Under the pieces are notes generated by a model. It worked only from the letters and a program-made list of their open reading frames with translations. It was not told the origin of the DNA and did no database searches. Made by a program: the position numbers and the translations under genes. This document shows, one piece after another, positions 1 to 11,746 of a stretch of 64,000 nt of DNA. The number at the start of each line of letters is the position of its first letter. Position 1 is the first letter of the stretch. The stretch is from Ganoderma boninense (Eukaryota; Basidiomycota; Agaricomycetes; Polyporales; Polyporaceae), in assembly GCA_002900995.3 (NCBI GenBank), contig CM035307.1:558001-622000 (forward strand), written 5' to 3'.

Positions 1-799
1 ACTCGTATAGGATGCGAATTTCCGATGCCAGGTCATAGGACGCTGCGAGCTCACCCTCGTGCACTCAGTTGTGAGTGTCCGACTACTTACCACAATCAGT
101 GTGCTTCACGCGCACAGGTAACCTTTAATTTGTTTTTAGTGCCGCCATCCAGAGCGGAATTTGGGAATGCCAATAAGAGAAGGTGCAAAACAAGCAGCCC
201 GTTCCCGTTCACGGGCGCTAAGGCGCTCTTTGATGGAATTTCCCAACATGGTCTTCACGTTTTGATGACACCGCCGACATCGACTGTCTATATACTGCAG
301 ACCTGGTCCACTGAAGTGGCCAGGCACTCGATTGCGACAAGACTTGTGAATAAGTATAGGTCTCCTCTATAGCATTTTGGCCTACGACTGGCACAACACA
401 CGATTCGTCAAGACGTCGCCTCTCAATAAAGTTCGGAGATCCCTGTCGAGAACCACATAAAACTGGGCTTCGTTCGGCTTCAACCGCCCGCCACCGGCGT
501 ACGTGTTCCACATAGGACCCTCCTCCACTGGGGCCGACGTCGATGAAAGTCCGGCTATTCTAGATTTTCTTGATCCAGGGTCTTGCTGACTGCCCTAGTT
601 GCGCAGACGTCTACGGGCCATCGAAGACACCCAGCTTCCTCTTGCGAGTGCCGCCTTTCGAGTCAACGCCTAACGTACAGACGTGCAAAAGGCCTGTCAC
701 TCTCCCGGCTTTCCGTCGCACACCAGTCGCAAACTTTGCTCATACCGCTTCCCCAATCCACTACCGTCCACCCCATCCCATTCCTCAAAACGATTGCCC
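1..799. repeat. duplicated upstream flank of F-box gene copy 1
   Basis: No convincing gene is seen. The stretch is a diverged duplicate of about 60.25-61.17 kb, which lies upstream of the third F-box copy. Shared blocks include the start of the window with 60.28-60.40 kb, and the segment around 590-800 with 60.94-61.17 kb. The part nearest the gene also resembles 35.52-35.72 kb in reverse orientation. It probably contains the promoter and 5' UTR of the F-box gene. Confidence 0.6.
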
Positions 800-2867
800 A
801 TGCAGACACACTGGCTCACAAAGGTACTCCACGCAGTTTCCTATGCTTAGCTCTTTTTAGCTTACGTTCGACAACTCTACTCTCATCAGCCCTCCGTGGG
901 GCTCAACAACGACATTCTCCTTTCCATCGTTGCCATTTCTCCCCTTCGTGCTGCCACATCCATGATGGCCACCTGCCATGTCCTCTACCACGAAGGAGCC
1001 AAAATCGTCCTTCGCAACACTCCCGTCTCCTTCCATGAAAAGACGTCCGAGGGCAAGGCGCTTTCCCTCTTGCGCTTCATCCAGGCCGAACATTTATCGC
1101 GATGCTCCTACATCCGCGAACTCCACCTCCTAATGACCTCTGTTCCAGATTTCCTTGCGAAGGCTCTGATCCAGCTCGTGCCACGGATGATATCCCTCAA
1201 GACCCTCTTCGTTGCCATCGAAGACGCCCTTGAGTCCTACCCGGGTCTCCTCCCCGCCTTTTCTTCCCTCCAGTCAGTCGAGAAGCTCCTAGTAGCGAAC
1301 GCCGGCGAGCGTTCCTGCGAGCTCGTCAGGGCCTTCCAGTCCCCGCTGGCAGAAGCCCAAGTCCACTTCGACACCATCAGTCCTCTCACGCGCGCCCGGG
1401 ACGACCTGTCCTCCAAGACCGAGTGCCACCCGCTCGTCATGCTGCAGCACTCCGCCGCGACGCTCACGACGCTCGTCGCCGGCTTCCTCGTCGACAGCAA
1501 CATCCAGCTCATCCTCGTCCGCCCGCCCGACGTCACCTTCCCCGCCGTGGACACCCTCGTCCTGGACGAGTGCACCTCCCTCACCCTCGCCCCGTACATC
1601 AAGTGTCTCCCCAACCTCACCTGCCTCTGCATCAGGTACCGCAACCACAGCCCCTGGGACGACCACGACGACCACGGCCATGGCCAGATCCCAGGCGCCG
1701 GCCTCCCCGCGCTCCAGCGCGAGATGAACCTCACGCTGCCCGGACGGCTCGATCCTGCGACCCAGTACAAGCCCCCTACGTGGAAGCGCCTCGACGAGTA
1801 CATCGGGCCCCTCATGGACCTCTGGGTGCTCGGGCTTACCTGCCCCATCGCGTGCCTCAAGCTCGAAGACGGGTTCGCGAGACTGAGCAGCGGTGCGCGC
1901 GCGCCCACAGCACTCACCGACGTGCTGGCGTACGCGCGCCCGACGGAGCTCGCAATCGTGTTCCGGCGGTGCACCCTCACGGACTTCTTGGCGACGGACT
2001 TCCTCGACGCGCTCGCGACGGAGGGCGCAGCGGGCTTGCGGTCGCTGATGGTCGCGGTGTGGGTGCGGGAGGGGGATCGCGACTTGGACATGGGCCCTGC
2101 GCTGGTGAGCATCGCCGTCGCTGCTAAGTTGTCGTCGTGTGCTGCGTGTTGCTGACGACGAAGCGTGTTGACAGGACAAGATCGTGGAGGCGGTGTCGCA
2201 CCTGAATCTCACCCGCCTCGACATCGGGATCAACGACGGTGGTATCGGCGGGTACGAAAAAGAGGCTTCTGATGAGCTCAACCGCTTCACTGCCATAGCC
2301 CTCGCTCGGTCTCGGGCTGGGACTGGGACTGTCGTTGAACCTGAGGCAGCGAGTGCCGCTGCTGGCAATGAGCATGCGACAACACAGGCGCATGCAAGTA
2401 CCCTCGGCGCGACATCTTCGAACGACCACGACAGCCCTTCCGGCGCATCCGCGGCCGATTCGGACTCGGACTCGGACTCGGACTCTGGCCAGGGAACGGG
2501 TTCAGGCTTGCACCAGGATTCAGGCACTGGCTCTGGTTCTGACTTGGATGCGGACTCTGGCTCGGACGTGGGCTCTGACTCGGACGCGGACTTGCACGCT
2601 GACCCAGAGTCGGAGTCAGGCCCGCTCAGCTTGGGCGAGCGCACGCTGGACGCGGTCGACGTCCCCGCGTTCGCCATGCGCCTCGCAAACGCAATCCCGA
2701 CGCTCGAGGACTCGCTCGTCGCGGTGCCCCGGCCGCGCCGGTGCGCGGCGCGGCTGCGCTTCCGCACGGCGATGTTCGGGCGCGTCATCGAGGGGGAAGG
2801 TGCAAGGGCGTGGCGGTGGGTCGGCGACGTGCTGTATCAGGAGACGGAGGGGCCATTTGGGGCGTAA
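800..2867 (+). CDS. F-box-like protein, copy 1 (643 aa, three exons)
   Basis: Exons are 800-823, 890-2104 and 2175-2867. The first coding exon is only 24 nt (MQTHWLTK). It was chosen because all three copies in the window have a matching ATG mini-exon, a GT donor after codon 8 and the same TCATCAG acceptor. Residues about 13-45 (LNNDILLSIVAISPL, then a TCHVLYHEG segment) look like a degenerate F-box. The middle is leucine-rich without clean LRR periodicity. Exon 3 holds a Ser-Asp repeat tract followed by a block conserved in all copies (LSLGERTLDAVDVPAF). By family analogy it would be an SCF substrate adaptor, but no substrate can be inferred. It is intact, unlike copy 3. A strand-opposite open frame over the same DNA is compositional. 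Confidence 0.8.
2458..2485 (+). repeat. hexanucleotide Ser-Asp microsatellite in F-box copy 1
   Basis: About four and a half tandem CGGACT units encode alternating Ser-Asp. More degenerate SD/GS codons follow to about 2620. The tract differs in length between the three F-box copies. Confidence 0.85.
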
Positions 2868-3763
2868 GTGCGAAACGGTGAGATGTGGGATGTGGGATGT
2901 GGGATGTGGGAGTCGGATGTGGGATGCGGGAAGCGGGATCGGGGAAGTGGGACGGGGTGTGTGTCGCTGTGGTGGGGGTAGAGGTGGGTGGTGTGGTATG
3001 GTAGTATGATCACCCTCCCACATGTTCACGGCGCGGTCGGTCTTCCAAAGATTCTTGCTGGTGGCTCATAGGGCTGCCATGTGTCGGGAGCGCGTACGGA
3101 CCATAGGCTGACGTTGTTGGCTGTCATGTTATCCATGTTGCAGTGGCATTTAAACTTTCGAGCAGAGTCTGCGTGAACTGTCGCCACATCGCTATCGTAA
3201 TGTTTCTTCACTTGCAAAGAAGTCAGTCGCCAAGGCTCAGGGCTCAGCTTCCGTCCATTGTCCTGACCACGTTCTCATCGCGTACGCAAACATCGATATC
3301 CATCACGTATAGGGACGACTCCATTGCGCAGGCCCTGGTACCTTCGACGTATGAGTCGTCGTGTACCTCTGAAGCTGGTACCCTCCTAGTCACCCATCGA
3401 TTGAATGCCGCGGCTGTCCTTCAAGTTCGTGCCGATCGCTGGCAGTGAGTCCCGAACTGGTTGGGATGGCAAGGCAATGAGCGACCACGACAGCGAGCAC
3501 GGCAAGATGCAGTAACACCGTAGTACAATGTACATAACTCATTGCTTACGCAGAAGAGCCCTTGATCGATACCAATGACAAACGGGCGAGACCGAGTTAT
3601 CAGTAGTGTACACCAGATTGCAGAAGGACTGTGCATCCAAGTCCATGTCTCCTACAAGCTTGCAATATTCGCCGACATTAACAAGCCCCCAATCCGGATA
3701 TATTTGCATCGGCGAAAGGCATGGTGTAACGCACATGCATAGGGAACAACGTCCATGACATCG
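2868..3763. other. F-box 3' flank with aldo/keto reductase relic
   Basis: No intact gene is seen. A (GGGATGT)-like G-rich tract occupies 2884-2945. The stretch 3010-3475 matches the flank of F-box copy 2 (32.9-33.4 kb, reverse) and part of that of copy 3 (63.18-63.49 kb). Within it, about 3270-3335 resembles the start of exon 3 of the aldo/keto reductase (shared GGGACGACTCCATTGCGCAG-like run), and 3448-3475 resembles the start of its exon 4 (GAGTCCCGAACTGG). It is therefore an ancient reductase fragment. Confidence 0.55.
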
Positions 3764-4813
3764 TCATGACCCCCCTTCTGCCGGTTCAGACCCGACCACG
3801 TCTGCACCAGGCAGCAGCCACCGAAAAGTGATGCTGAGCCGCATGTCCCGCTCCAGCAACACGCTCTCCGAGCTGTCCGGGCACCCCTCCACCCAGTCGT
3901 CGAACCGCTTCTCGATCCCATGTGTCCATCCATAGCGCGCCTCCCCAGTCATCACGAGTACGCTCCCCTTCGGAAGGTACACTGCGCATTGGTCGGGGAC
4001 CGATGACGACTGCGCCTCGTCTGACGCGACTTTCGCGAACTGCATCGCGCACCCCGACCCGAGGCTGACCCCTATGATCCCGTCCCCGTATCGGTCCAGC
4101 AGGTCGACATGGGGCGTGATGCCCTCCCCGGGCCAGTACAGGTTGATGATCGCCTGGCGGGCGCGAGGGGGGCCCTCGTAGGACGCAGGGGAAGGGGAAA
4201 ATAGAAGGTCGTGGATATCCGGAGGGATACACGGCCGTAGGAGGGTATTAAGGGTGGAGAGAAGGTCGGAAAGAAACGAGGGGAGTTTGGTGGAAGGAGG
4301 AGAGGGAGACGTACTGTCGCAGTCGGAGTCGGCGGCCGGCGCACGCTCGAAGAGCATGACCTGGTTTCCTGTTCCCTCCTGGAAGAACGTGCGGATGCAC
4401 GCCATCATGATGTCTTCCGTGACATCGTCTGGAAGCAAGAGGGTTGGGTCGAAGTAGATCCCGGGGATGGATGGCGCGGTGCGCTTGGCGGGGATGGGAA
4501 CGAGCTCATCTGGTGTATCTTCTTCGGCCGGCTGGGGGACGAGAGCGGGACACAGCTGTGGAATTTGTGGGGTGTCAAGCTGCGGAGGCAATTCGTCGAA
4601 GAGGGAGCTGTCAGAGTCCGTGCTCGAGAACAGCTCGTCTAGGGTGGGGGACTCGGCCTGAGCGGGGGCAATGTCCGTGACGATCCGCAAGGCCTGCTTG
4701 CGCGGTCCGTCGACGGAGCTCTTCGATGCTTTCTGCGGGCCCTCCGTATCTTCGTCCGGAGATCGTTTTCGTTTGTTGGTGGGTACAGGAATGCGGGAGC
4801 GGGAGAGGGTCAT
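3764..4813 (-). CDS. AlkB-like 2-oxoglutarate/Fe(II) dioxygenase, copy 1 (349 aa)
   Basis: A single-exon gene. The first ATG is at 4813; the open frame extends nine codons further upstream to a GTG, which was not used. Residues 1-110 are low-complexity and basic (TNKRKRSPDED), suggesting a nuclear protein. The C-terminal half has the AlkB signature: N224-x-Y226 (INLYWPGEGI), the iron ligands H235-x-D237 and H298 (WTHGIEKR), and the R325-x5-R331 pair (RLSITFR) that binds 2-oxoglutarate. AlkB enzymes oxidatively demethylate nucleic acids or, in some subfamilies, proteins; the substrate here is unknown. It lies head-to-head with SAP18 at 331 bp. All catalytic positions are intact. Confidence 0.88.
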   Translation of the reverse strand: MTLSRSRIPVPTNKRKRSPDEDTEGPQKASKSSVDGPRKQALRIVTDIAPAQAESPTLDELFSSTDSDSSLFDELPPQLDTPQIPQLCPALVPQPAEEDTPDELVPIPAKRTAPSIPGIYFDPTLLLPDDVTEDIMMACIRTFFQEGTGNQVMLFERAPAADSDCDSTSPSPPSTKLPSFLSDLLSTLNTLLRPCIPPDIHDLLFSPSPASYEGPPRARQAIINLYWPGEGITPHVDLLDRYGDGIIGVSLGSGCAMQFAKVASDEAQSSSVPDQCAVYLPKGSVLVMTGEARYGWTHGIEKRFDDWVEGCPDSSESVLLERDMRLSITFRWLLPGADVVGSEPAEGGS

Positions 4814-5144
4814 CGTGGTCAGTCGGATAGACAGGCCCACGCACGTTTTTGTTGGTCAACACCTGATAGCTCTAACAGATAGCATAACGTATGCTCAGCC
4901 CAGACCAAGAGAGCGGAGTGTCAGCCTATCCTTTCTGCGGCTGCCAGCCAACAAGTCCGAGTCCTGGTCGTCGCTGAGAGGGAAGATAATAAACCACACT
5001 TGGCTGCAAGCGCCCTCATGCTGTTCCCGGATTACGTAATATTGTGCGGCAATAAATCCAACGACGCGCTGGACGGGCGAGAGCCCGTCCACGGCTTGGA
5101 CCTCTATTCCATCTCGTCGACGGCAGCACCAACAGCAATCAAGG
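4814..5144. promoter_or_regulatory. bidirectional spacer AlkB-like / SAP18, copy 1
   Basis: A 331 bp spacer lies between the divergent start codons of AlkB-like and SAP18. It has the same length and near-identical sequence in the second block (27469-27799). It must contain both promoters; no specific factor site is claimed. Confidence 0.5.
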
Positions 5145-6219
5145 ATGGAGGACACAACGGCTTCAGGGAAACCAATTGTAGACCGGGAGAAGGTGAGTAA
5201 AATCAGTGTACACGTTTCTCACCGAGGCTGACGGCGACGACGCGATGTCCAGACTGCCCCGTTTCTCATCCGGACATTCGTCAAGATCGGGAACTACCAC
5301 CGTCTCGGCCAGTTCGAAGACGGCCCACTCCCTCTCTCTGAGGAGCAGCATATATACACATGGTACGTCTTTGCGTGTAGTGAACACCCCATCCCCGCGT
5401 CCTCGAACGAGCCCTCAGCGGACCTCCACAGGCGGGATGCGACGCTCCGTGAAGTCCTGACCACCCTCCGCTCCTCCGCCCCCGCATCCACCGAGTACCG
5501 CCACCCGCTCGCCCGCTATTCCTTCCGCGCTGTTTTCGCCGACGCCGCCTCCCGCGGCCGCTACTCCCAAAAAGACCTCGGCACCGTCTACTCCCGCGAC
5601 ATCCTCGGCGAGCCCGGCTCCATCGACGCCCCTGCGCCCCGCCTCCTCGACGACGCCGAGCCCGACGCCGCCCCGAGCGCAGAGCAGGACCGCACGCTCG
5701 GCGAGCTGCGCTTCGTCCCGGGGGACTACCTCTGCGTCATGGTCACCCTCCCCAAGGGCGTCGTCGCAACGACCGGGCCCGGGGGCGAGCTTGCGATCAA
5801 GGGCAGCGCCGTCGGCGGGCCCGGGCACGCGAACGGGTGGAAGGGCGCCGGGGCCCCCGCTGGCGGGCGCGGGACGGCGGCTGGGGCGGGAGCGTCGCGG
5901 CGAACCCGGGTCCGGTCCGGGCTCGGGACGTGGCGCTGGCGGACACTGGCGCGGAAACTCGACCGTCGACCGTCCTCCGCCGCGTGGGGGGCGGGGCCGT
6001 GGAGGGGACTTTGGCAGGGACAGGGACAGAGAGAGGGATCGGGACAGAGATATCAGGGAGAGAGACAGAGAACGAGAGAGGGACAGGGACAGAGACGACC
6101 GACGTGTGCCGCCACCGAGGAGGGAGTCGCCCCCGAGGCGCGGCGATGGCGGCTGGGGCAGAAGAGCCCCGTCGCGTTCGCGGAGCCCGCCGAGGAGGCG
6201 CGGCGGCCGGTATGATTGA
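5145..6219 (+). CDS. SAP18 (Sin3-associated polypeptide), copy 1; C-terminal frame broken
   Basis: Exons are 5145-5192, 5253-5362 and 5432 onward. The first 163 residues match the ubiquitin-like SAP18 fold: IVDREK, TAPFLIRTFVKIGNYHRL, IYTWRDATLREVL and PGDYLCVMVTLP. SAP18 works in Sin3/Rpd3 histone-deacetylase repression and in the ASAP/PSAP RNA-processing complexes. As read, the frame ends at 6215 (313 aa) after a GC-derived nonsense-like tail. Comparison with copy 2 shows that two single G deletions (about 5868-5875 and 5911-5920) moved the frame away from a Gly-rich, Arg-Asp and RS-rich tail, which remains open to 6219 in another frame (FGRDRDRERDRDRD, RSRSPPRRR). The core domain is intact; the tail may be lost or be a consensus error. 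Confidence 0.85.
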
Positions 6220-7203
6220 GTCTCGCTGAGACCATCCGCTAATGCTTTTTCCCCCTTTGAATTTTGCCAGTTCGCGTGTTCATGTGTCGTCGGTGTTGCT
6301 TGAATCTTTCGCGCTTCGCGCCTGTGTCTGATACTCATGTGAGTATTCTGCTTTCGCCGAGTACGAAGGCACACATTGACGTATCCTTCGGATAGGTGTG
6401 AACGTGCAGTTCTTCCCGAGTGTTCTCGCTCGATGTGCTACAACCTGTTCTTGTGTTTCAGACGATGTTCTCCTTGCCCCACGTGTTGAATGAAAAATTC
6501 ATTTTGGCCAGCTTCCGCTTCACGTTTGAGTTTGTTTCAGTGTATCTTGCTGATCGAGGGTGAGTGAAGGCCTTGCGACTGCATGCCGTGTGACAATAAC
6601 TCAATGTGCATGGTCTGATCTGCAGATAACAAGCCTCTTCGAGATCTGCGGGAACAGGTTCAGCCGCTTGTATTAGGTTGCCCACGATTAACCCCACCGG
6701 ACCCTCGTTCCGGTATGCTTCTTCTTCTAGTCTGTCGCACCGAGCGTTGTCTCCAAAGGCAGACGATAGATGACCTTTTTGCGTGGGGGGAGGTCGGTCA
6801 TATAACAGGACACCCATAAACAGCGTCCTCCCCCCGACAGATATTCTTCCCAACACTTGATGTTGTTCCTGGCTTTCAGACGACGTTGCTATTGCCGAAC
6901 GCGTTGAATGACACTTTGAGTTTTAACTTTTCAAGTTCACCGGGTTCTGAACCATGTTTCTGCTCGCATTGCTGATAGAAGGTGAGTGCAGACCTTCACA
7001 GATACACTTGGTACGGCAGTGACACAGTCTTTAATGTACAGATATTGCTTCGTTGTTGCAGCACTCGATGCCGGACACCACCTTCCCCGCCCCCAGCCAG
7101 CGGCGTAAGAGGAGGAGGATGACACGCTCCTATCCCTAGGGTCAAAAACAGGTTACAGACAGGTCCGAGGTGCGCCCACGCTGCACACCCCAGCTAGATC
7201 ACC
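6220..7203. other. intergenic SAP18-HNH, copy 1
   Basis: No gene is recognised. It is partly duplicated at 28.88-29.83 kb. Short intron-like pieces (GTGAGT...CTGCAG) recur around 6560, 6990 and in the second copy, so an unrecognised small or decayed gene cannot be excluded. Confidence 0.4.
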
Positions 7204-8545
7204 ATGCCATCCTCAAGTCCCGTTATTCTCGTCCACGCCCAGCTACCCACTGTCAGACCTGGGGACCTTGGCTACTCCGACCCATCCACCTGGTTGTGGG
7301 TCCCATGTCTCAATTTCCCCGTAGAACGGGTGAACGAGCTTCAGTTCTCGTCCAAGCCATTCAAATGGATCCGGTACTGCATCGGCGCCGTCACCGGGAC
7401 GCGCGGCGATCTCTCGCACCGGCCGGACGTGCTCGAGCTCGTCGACTACGACCAGCCTCTCTCCGCGGAGTCGCAGTCTGCAACCTTGTACTACCACGTC
7501 AGCGATGCCGAGAAGGAGCACATGTTCCCTACGGATCCACACCTCGCCGACCCGCCACGGACGGACTCGGTCCACAGCCGCGGAAACACCAGCACCTCCA
7601 GTGCGCCCTGCCGGACTTTCCACGAGGACCTGGTGGATCGGGACGAGCGCTGCGCCGCGACCCGGTGGAGGGAGGATGTCTGCGACTCGGTGCACCTCAT
7701 ACCCCACTGCAAAGGCGACGACGTACGTTGCAAATAACACACGTATGTCTGACTTGGCTCATGCTGCCCTTCCGACGCGCGGCTCTGCAGTACATCAGGA
7801 TGCTCACGGCCCGCCGGTCGCGCGGCCGCGAAGAGGACATCGTGTCCGCGATTGACGACGTCCGCAACGGTATCCTTCTCCACTGCGGCGTCCACCTCGT
7901 CCTCCGCCGGACTGTCGCATTTCTCCCGGTGCGTCCCCCGTCCGTCCCTTCCCCATCACGAGTCACGGCTCATGCCGTCCCCCGGGGAGCAGCTCCCAAA
8001 CTTCGCCATGGACACGAGCGACGTTGTCCCAGGCGCAGACCCCTCCGAAGTCATGTACCCCGTCCACCCTTTCGGCCAAGAGTACAAGGACCTCCTTGCC
8101 GGGGCGCGCCTCACGCTCCCCTCCCCCGCCCGCGCATGGGCCACACGGAGCTGGCCGCCGCCCGTGCTGTTCGAGGTGGTGTACGGGGCTGCGGTCCTGC
8201 ACGAGTTCGGGGTGCGCGAGACGTGTGCGCGCGTCGCGGGCGCGTGGGAGGGGCTGTACTACCCCGCAGGGCGGGTGGGCCGCGAGCAACGACGCGTACT
8301 TCGCGGAGCGGCACCGGGCGCGCGAGGAGCGCGACACCCCGGAGAGGCGCGATCCTGCGCGGCCGGACGCGGAGACGCTGGACATGATGATGATGTTTCC
8401 GGTCTCGCTGCTGCCGATGGGGGAGCTGCGGAGGTGCATACAAGAGATGCGGAGGAAGGAGAGGGAGGAGGCGAGGAGGAGGGCGGAGGAAAAGGTGGGC
8501 GCGTGGCGGGAGGATGTGCAGTCTTCTGCGTCGTCTGCGCAATGA
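7204..8545 (+). CDS. HNH endonuclease-domain protein, copy 1; 3' frame broken
   Basis: Exons are 7204-7722, 7791-7928 and 7993 onward. The N-terminal half is a lineage-specific domain (VILVHAQLPTV, WVPCLNFPVE). The nuclease motif spans the first intron: RDERC, then CDSVHLIPHCKGDD with H164/H168, then IDDVRNGILL with N199 and H208, then VAFLP-LPNFAMD. This order (C...HLIPH-KGD...IDD-RNG-LL...H) is that of the HNH_2-type domain common in Agaricomycetes; biological roles are not established. As read, the frame runs to 8568, but after WEGLYY (about 8265) a frame change is needed to reach the charged coiled-coil C-terminus (FAERHRAREERDTPERR) that ends at 8545 and is shared with copy 2. Confidence 0.78.
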
Positions 8546-8859
8546 CATACCGGACGCTGTGGTCTTGATGCAATGGTCGGTTGGCCACTGTACCAGTTGG
8601 CGTCCATACTACCTGGGTGTGACGAGAGTCCCGACTCGGAAGCTGGAGATGCACAGATACGTAGCGAGTCCACGGCCACAATCTTTTTTCGAAGCTGTGT
8701 TTCCTGCTGTCTTGACTACGGCAACACCAACAAGACGGTGTGAGGTAGCACAGAGGCGTAGGGTGGCAGGATTCAAATGAACATTCAAGCCCTGCCAGCG
8801 CTGGGTTTCCCGCTGGGTTCATTGGCGGCCTTACGTAATCTTCCATGTCCTGCAGGCGC

Positions 8860-9222
8860 CTAGGCTACTGTTCGGTGGTTACCTCCAACTTCCAAGTTCC
8901 CTCCACTGGCACCGACGACCTGGACTCGGACTTGTAGGCTTGCAGAAGGAATCGACTGACAGTCAGTTCTCTTGACACGGGCTGCACTCGTACTATGCTG
9001 CTGTCTGTTAGACTTACTAGGTGTTTCCGACCCACCGCAATGACCCTCCTCCCACTCTCGCATCCTTGTCCCCACCAACAAACGAAAACGACATCCGGAA
9101 TAAGACGTGGACGGTACACAGAAGACGTCGAAGATCTCTGTCGACGTACCGAACAAGCAGGCCTTGCGGATCGTCACGGACATTGCCCCGGCTCGGGCCG
9201 AGTCCCGCACTGGTTGGTGGAG
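8860..9222 (+). pseudogene. truncated 5' fragment of an AlkB-like gene
   Basis: Positions 8860-9222 match 31.47-31.89 kb, the upstream flank and first about 60 codons of AlkB-like copy 3. The former start codon is at 9040 (ATGACCCTC). Several indels break the frame. Similarity stops abruptly after the segment equivalent to GCCGAGTCCCCCAC, so the catalytic domain is absent. It occupies the same place downstream of HNH copy 1 as intact AlkB copy 3 does behind HNH copy 2. Confidence 0.75.
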
Positions 9223-11746
9223 GGCACTACAGCCCCCACGGACCTATTAGGGTGCGCGATGCATTTTCTTTTTATCAAAGTGGCCCCGGACCAGTTGCGG
9301 TCGGACGCGCGGTCGCTATAGGAAGTGCTCGATCGGTGTGCGTTGCATCAGACGGCGGCGAGCAAAGCGGGTCTTTCTTTCTCTTTCTTTCTCGATCCCG
9401 TTTATTGCCCTGCGAGGCCGTGCCTCAAGATAGGCCTTGAATACATGTGTGTAGCTACTTGGAATAGAAGGTGGTCGGCGATACCTGGGACCGCAAAGCG
9501 GGTCATGACGGGATAGGCACATTTGCGCGGCGCACGGGATCATCGAGTGCTTCTTCATGAGCGGTGCTTTTTAATTGAACAACGCGGAGTGCCTACGGAA
9601 GCAGCCTTGGAACACTGCAGCGGCTCCAGGCGGCACATTCCTGAGAGTCTTATGCGGCTTCGGTCGACTTGATGCTTACTCCTCATATACTGGCACGCTG
9701 CTGACGTCCGGGCAAAACACTGTCCGTTTGCTTTGCCTTCAAACAGTGCAGGATGTGCGAATATCTGCTAGTCGTTCTGCAACCTTGCAGAGGAAGCGAA
9801 CGGCGAGCGCATGAGCAGTCACTGATAGCGCCAAAGAGCTCCCCTTCTAGCATGGAGGTGGGACGCCTTCCTACCGTGCCTTCTGTCCTTCCGAGAACCT
9901 TCACGTCAGCGTCACGGCTGCCAGTCGGCGAGCGTGGGTCTACTGCATCCTTCAATCACTCTGCCTCATCCCCATGCTCCAGTTTGGCCTCATCGTTGTT
10001 ATGTTGCGAATTAATTTAACAATACGGTCATTGTCATCTAGGTATGAAGGAGGAGGGATCAAAGCTGTTCCAGATGGCGGAGCTCGGCCTCCCAACATTG
10101 TCGCCGTGGATGCTATCAACAATATATCCCTCCCTCAATTGCGGCTGTTTAATTGTCCGCAGGTCTTTTTAGAGCTGATTTACAATGTACACACGGCGAT
10201 CATGCTACCTCCACGACAGTGATTTGCAAAAAAGACTGCAGGTCGTCCTCACGCGACGCCCTGTTTGCCCTTGTTTGTTCTGAGCGTAATAAGCCCTCAT
10301 TTCAGAAGTCGCGCGCTCGCGAGCACTTCGTCCTCGCCGTAGGTTCTCCCACTACCACCGATTTTCTTGGCTTGAAATTGCACGGGAGCTCTCAACTGAT
10401 GAAATGGATGCTTGAAGTGGATCATGGGGTTTAGTGGATACGGGTAGCCTCCGCAGTGCGAGTTGCGCAGGCGTCCCCGCCACAATCCAAACACAGGCAA
10501 ACACGTTCGCGCGGGAAGTGAACGTCACGGTTGTGAACCTGCAGCCACTCTACCTCTCTTCTGCGATCTCCGTTCAAGTCTGGCTCTGGCACTGGTCCTC
10601 CTGGTCATCTGTCTGGCTGCGCTTCTCTAGATGTCTCGGTAGTCTCGGGACCCCTGGCATGCTTCGGCTGGTTTCTGGCTGGGTCTGGATTCTGAAGGGC
10701 ACTTCAGGGCGTCCGGGAGCTTTCGTCAGGATCATCTTGGAGACTCATGTCGGACACCGGCTAGTTAAGGTATGTGTTCTCTCCATTCCTCGTTTTCCTT
10801 CGTGTGTTCGTAGGCTTGTCAAGTGCCCTGTAATTAAGGTAATCTTTGTCGTTGCTTCGACTGGCGCGTCTAACTAACTGCCTCTGTTACCCAGCCCGAC
10901 ATCAAGCAAGTGGAGTTTTCGATGACGCATGGATCGAATGAGCATTGTGGTTGGCTGGACCATTGTGATACTGGAGGGAGGAAGGTAGTTGCACGTCTGG
11001 TAAGTATAAGTACGCACTGGCGACCCTACATGTCGGGGGGCAATGGACTTCACGATGTACATGCATTGTTGACATTCATAGATACAGGGTGGTAGTCAGC
11101 TCCAATAATAAGTTCCCTTTCCATGAACACCTATCCGGGAGCCCTGAGGCCAAGGAAATCCCCTACGAAGCCGAGGGATACCGCCCCCCAACCACCTGCT
11201 ATGGCGCTCAACGGGAAGGTCATAAAACGGTCAGTTTATTCGCGAAAAAGCCGGCCTTCCTTCCCAACCTAATGTCGTGAAATTTGCCAGGTGTTAAATG
11301 CATGTTCGTCGTCATTTTCCCTACCTTTTCAGTGATAGAAGTGGGGGTTTCTAGGTTGTAGTTCCCTCGCATTTTTCCGACCTTGTAGGTAATCACACGA
11401 AGTTGTGCCACAAACGACTTCCTGTTCCGCTGACTATTTTGACACTGCAGGCGCCTCCCATACCTTTTACAGACTTCGCAGCTATGATGCTCGCCATCCA
11501 ATTCTCCTTCCATGCCTCAGCACAAAACTGCACGGTCGCCGTGTGTCCCCTTTTGTCTTGCCTTCATAGTTGATCATGTGCAGCGTGGTCGATTTCAAGT
11601 TGATCAGACCGGCTACTATTGGCTGGCCTGCGCTTACCCCGCCGGGAGGGCTTTAAATGCGAACAGAGCAGAGGGCCAACAGCAGTCACCCAGCTCCAGC
11701 GACCTCACTCAACACTCAATCCTGCACACCAGCACACTTCTCTATC
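9223..11746. other. intergenic stretch with unresolved coding-like pieces
   Basis: No complete gene could be built. Possible exon-like segments on + are about 10690-10769, ending before GTATGT, 10895-10998 (VEFSMTHGSNEHCGWLD, ending before GTAAGT) and 11089-11229 (PYEAEGYRPPTTCYG). They look more protein-like than their surroundings but could not be joined into one frame or assigned to a family. They may be remnants of a spliced gene. Confidence 0.3.

Noticed and set aside
1289..2788. 499-codon open frame on the minus strand over F-box copy 1
   Set aside because: Antisense to a spliced gene supported by three paralogues. Composition is Ser/Glu/Pro/Arg-heavy as expected from GC-rich antisense. 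The corresponding 504-codon frame over copy 2 has the same cause.
4300..4330. Possible GTACGT intron donor inside the AlkB-like genes
   Set aside because: The frame is open through the site in all three copies at identical length, and the following residues lead straight into the catalytic domain.
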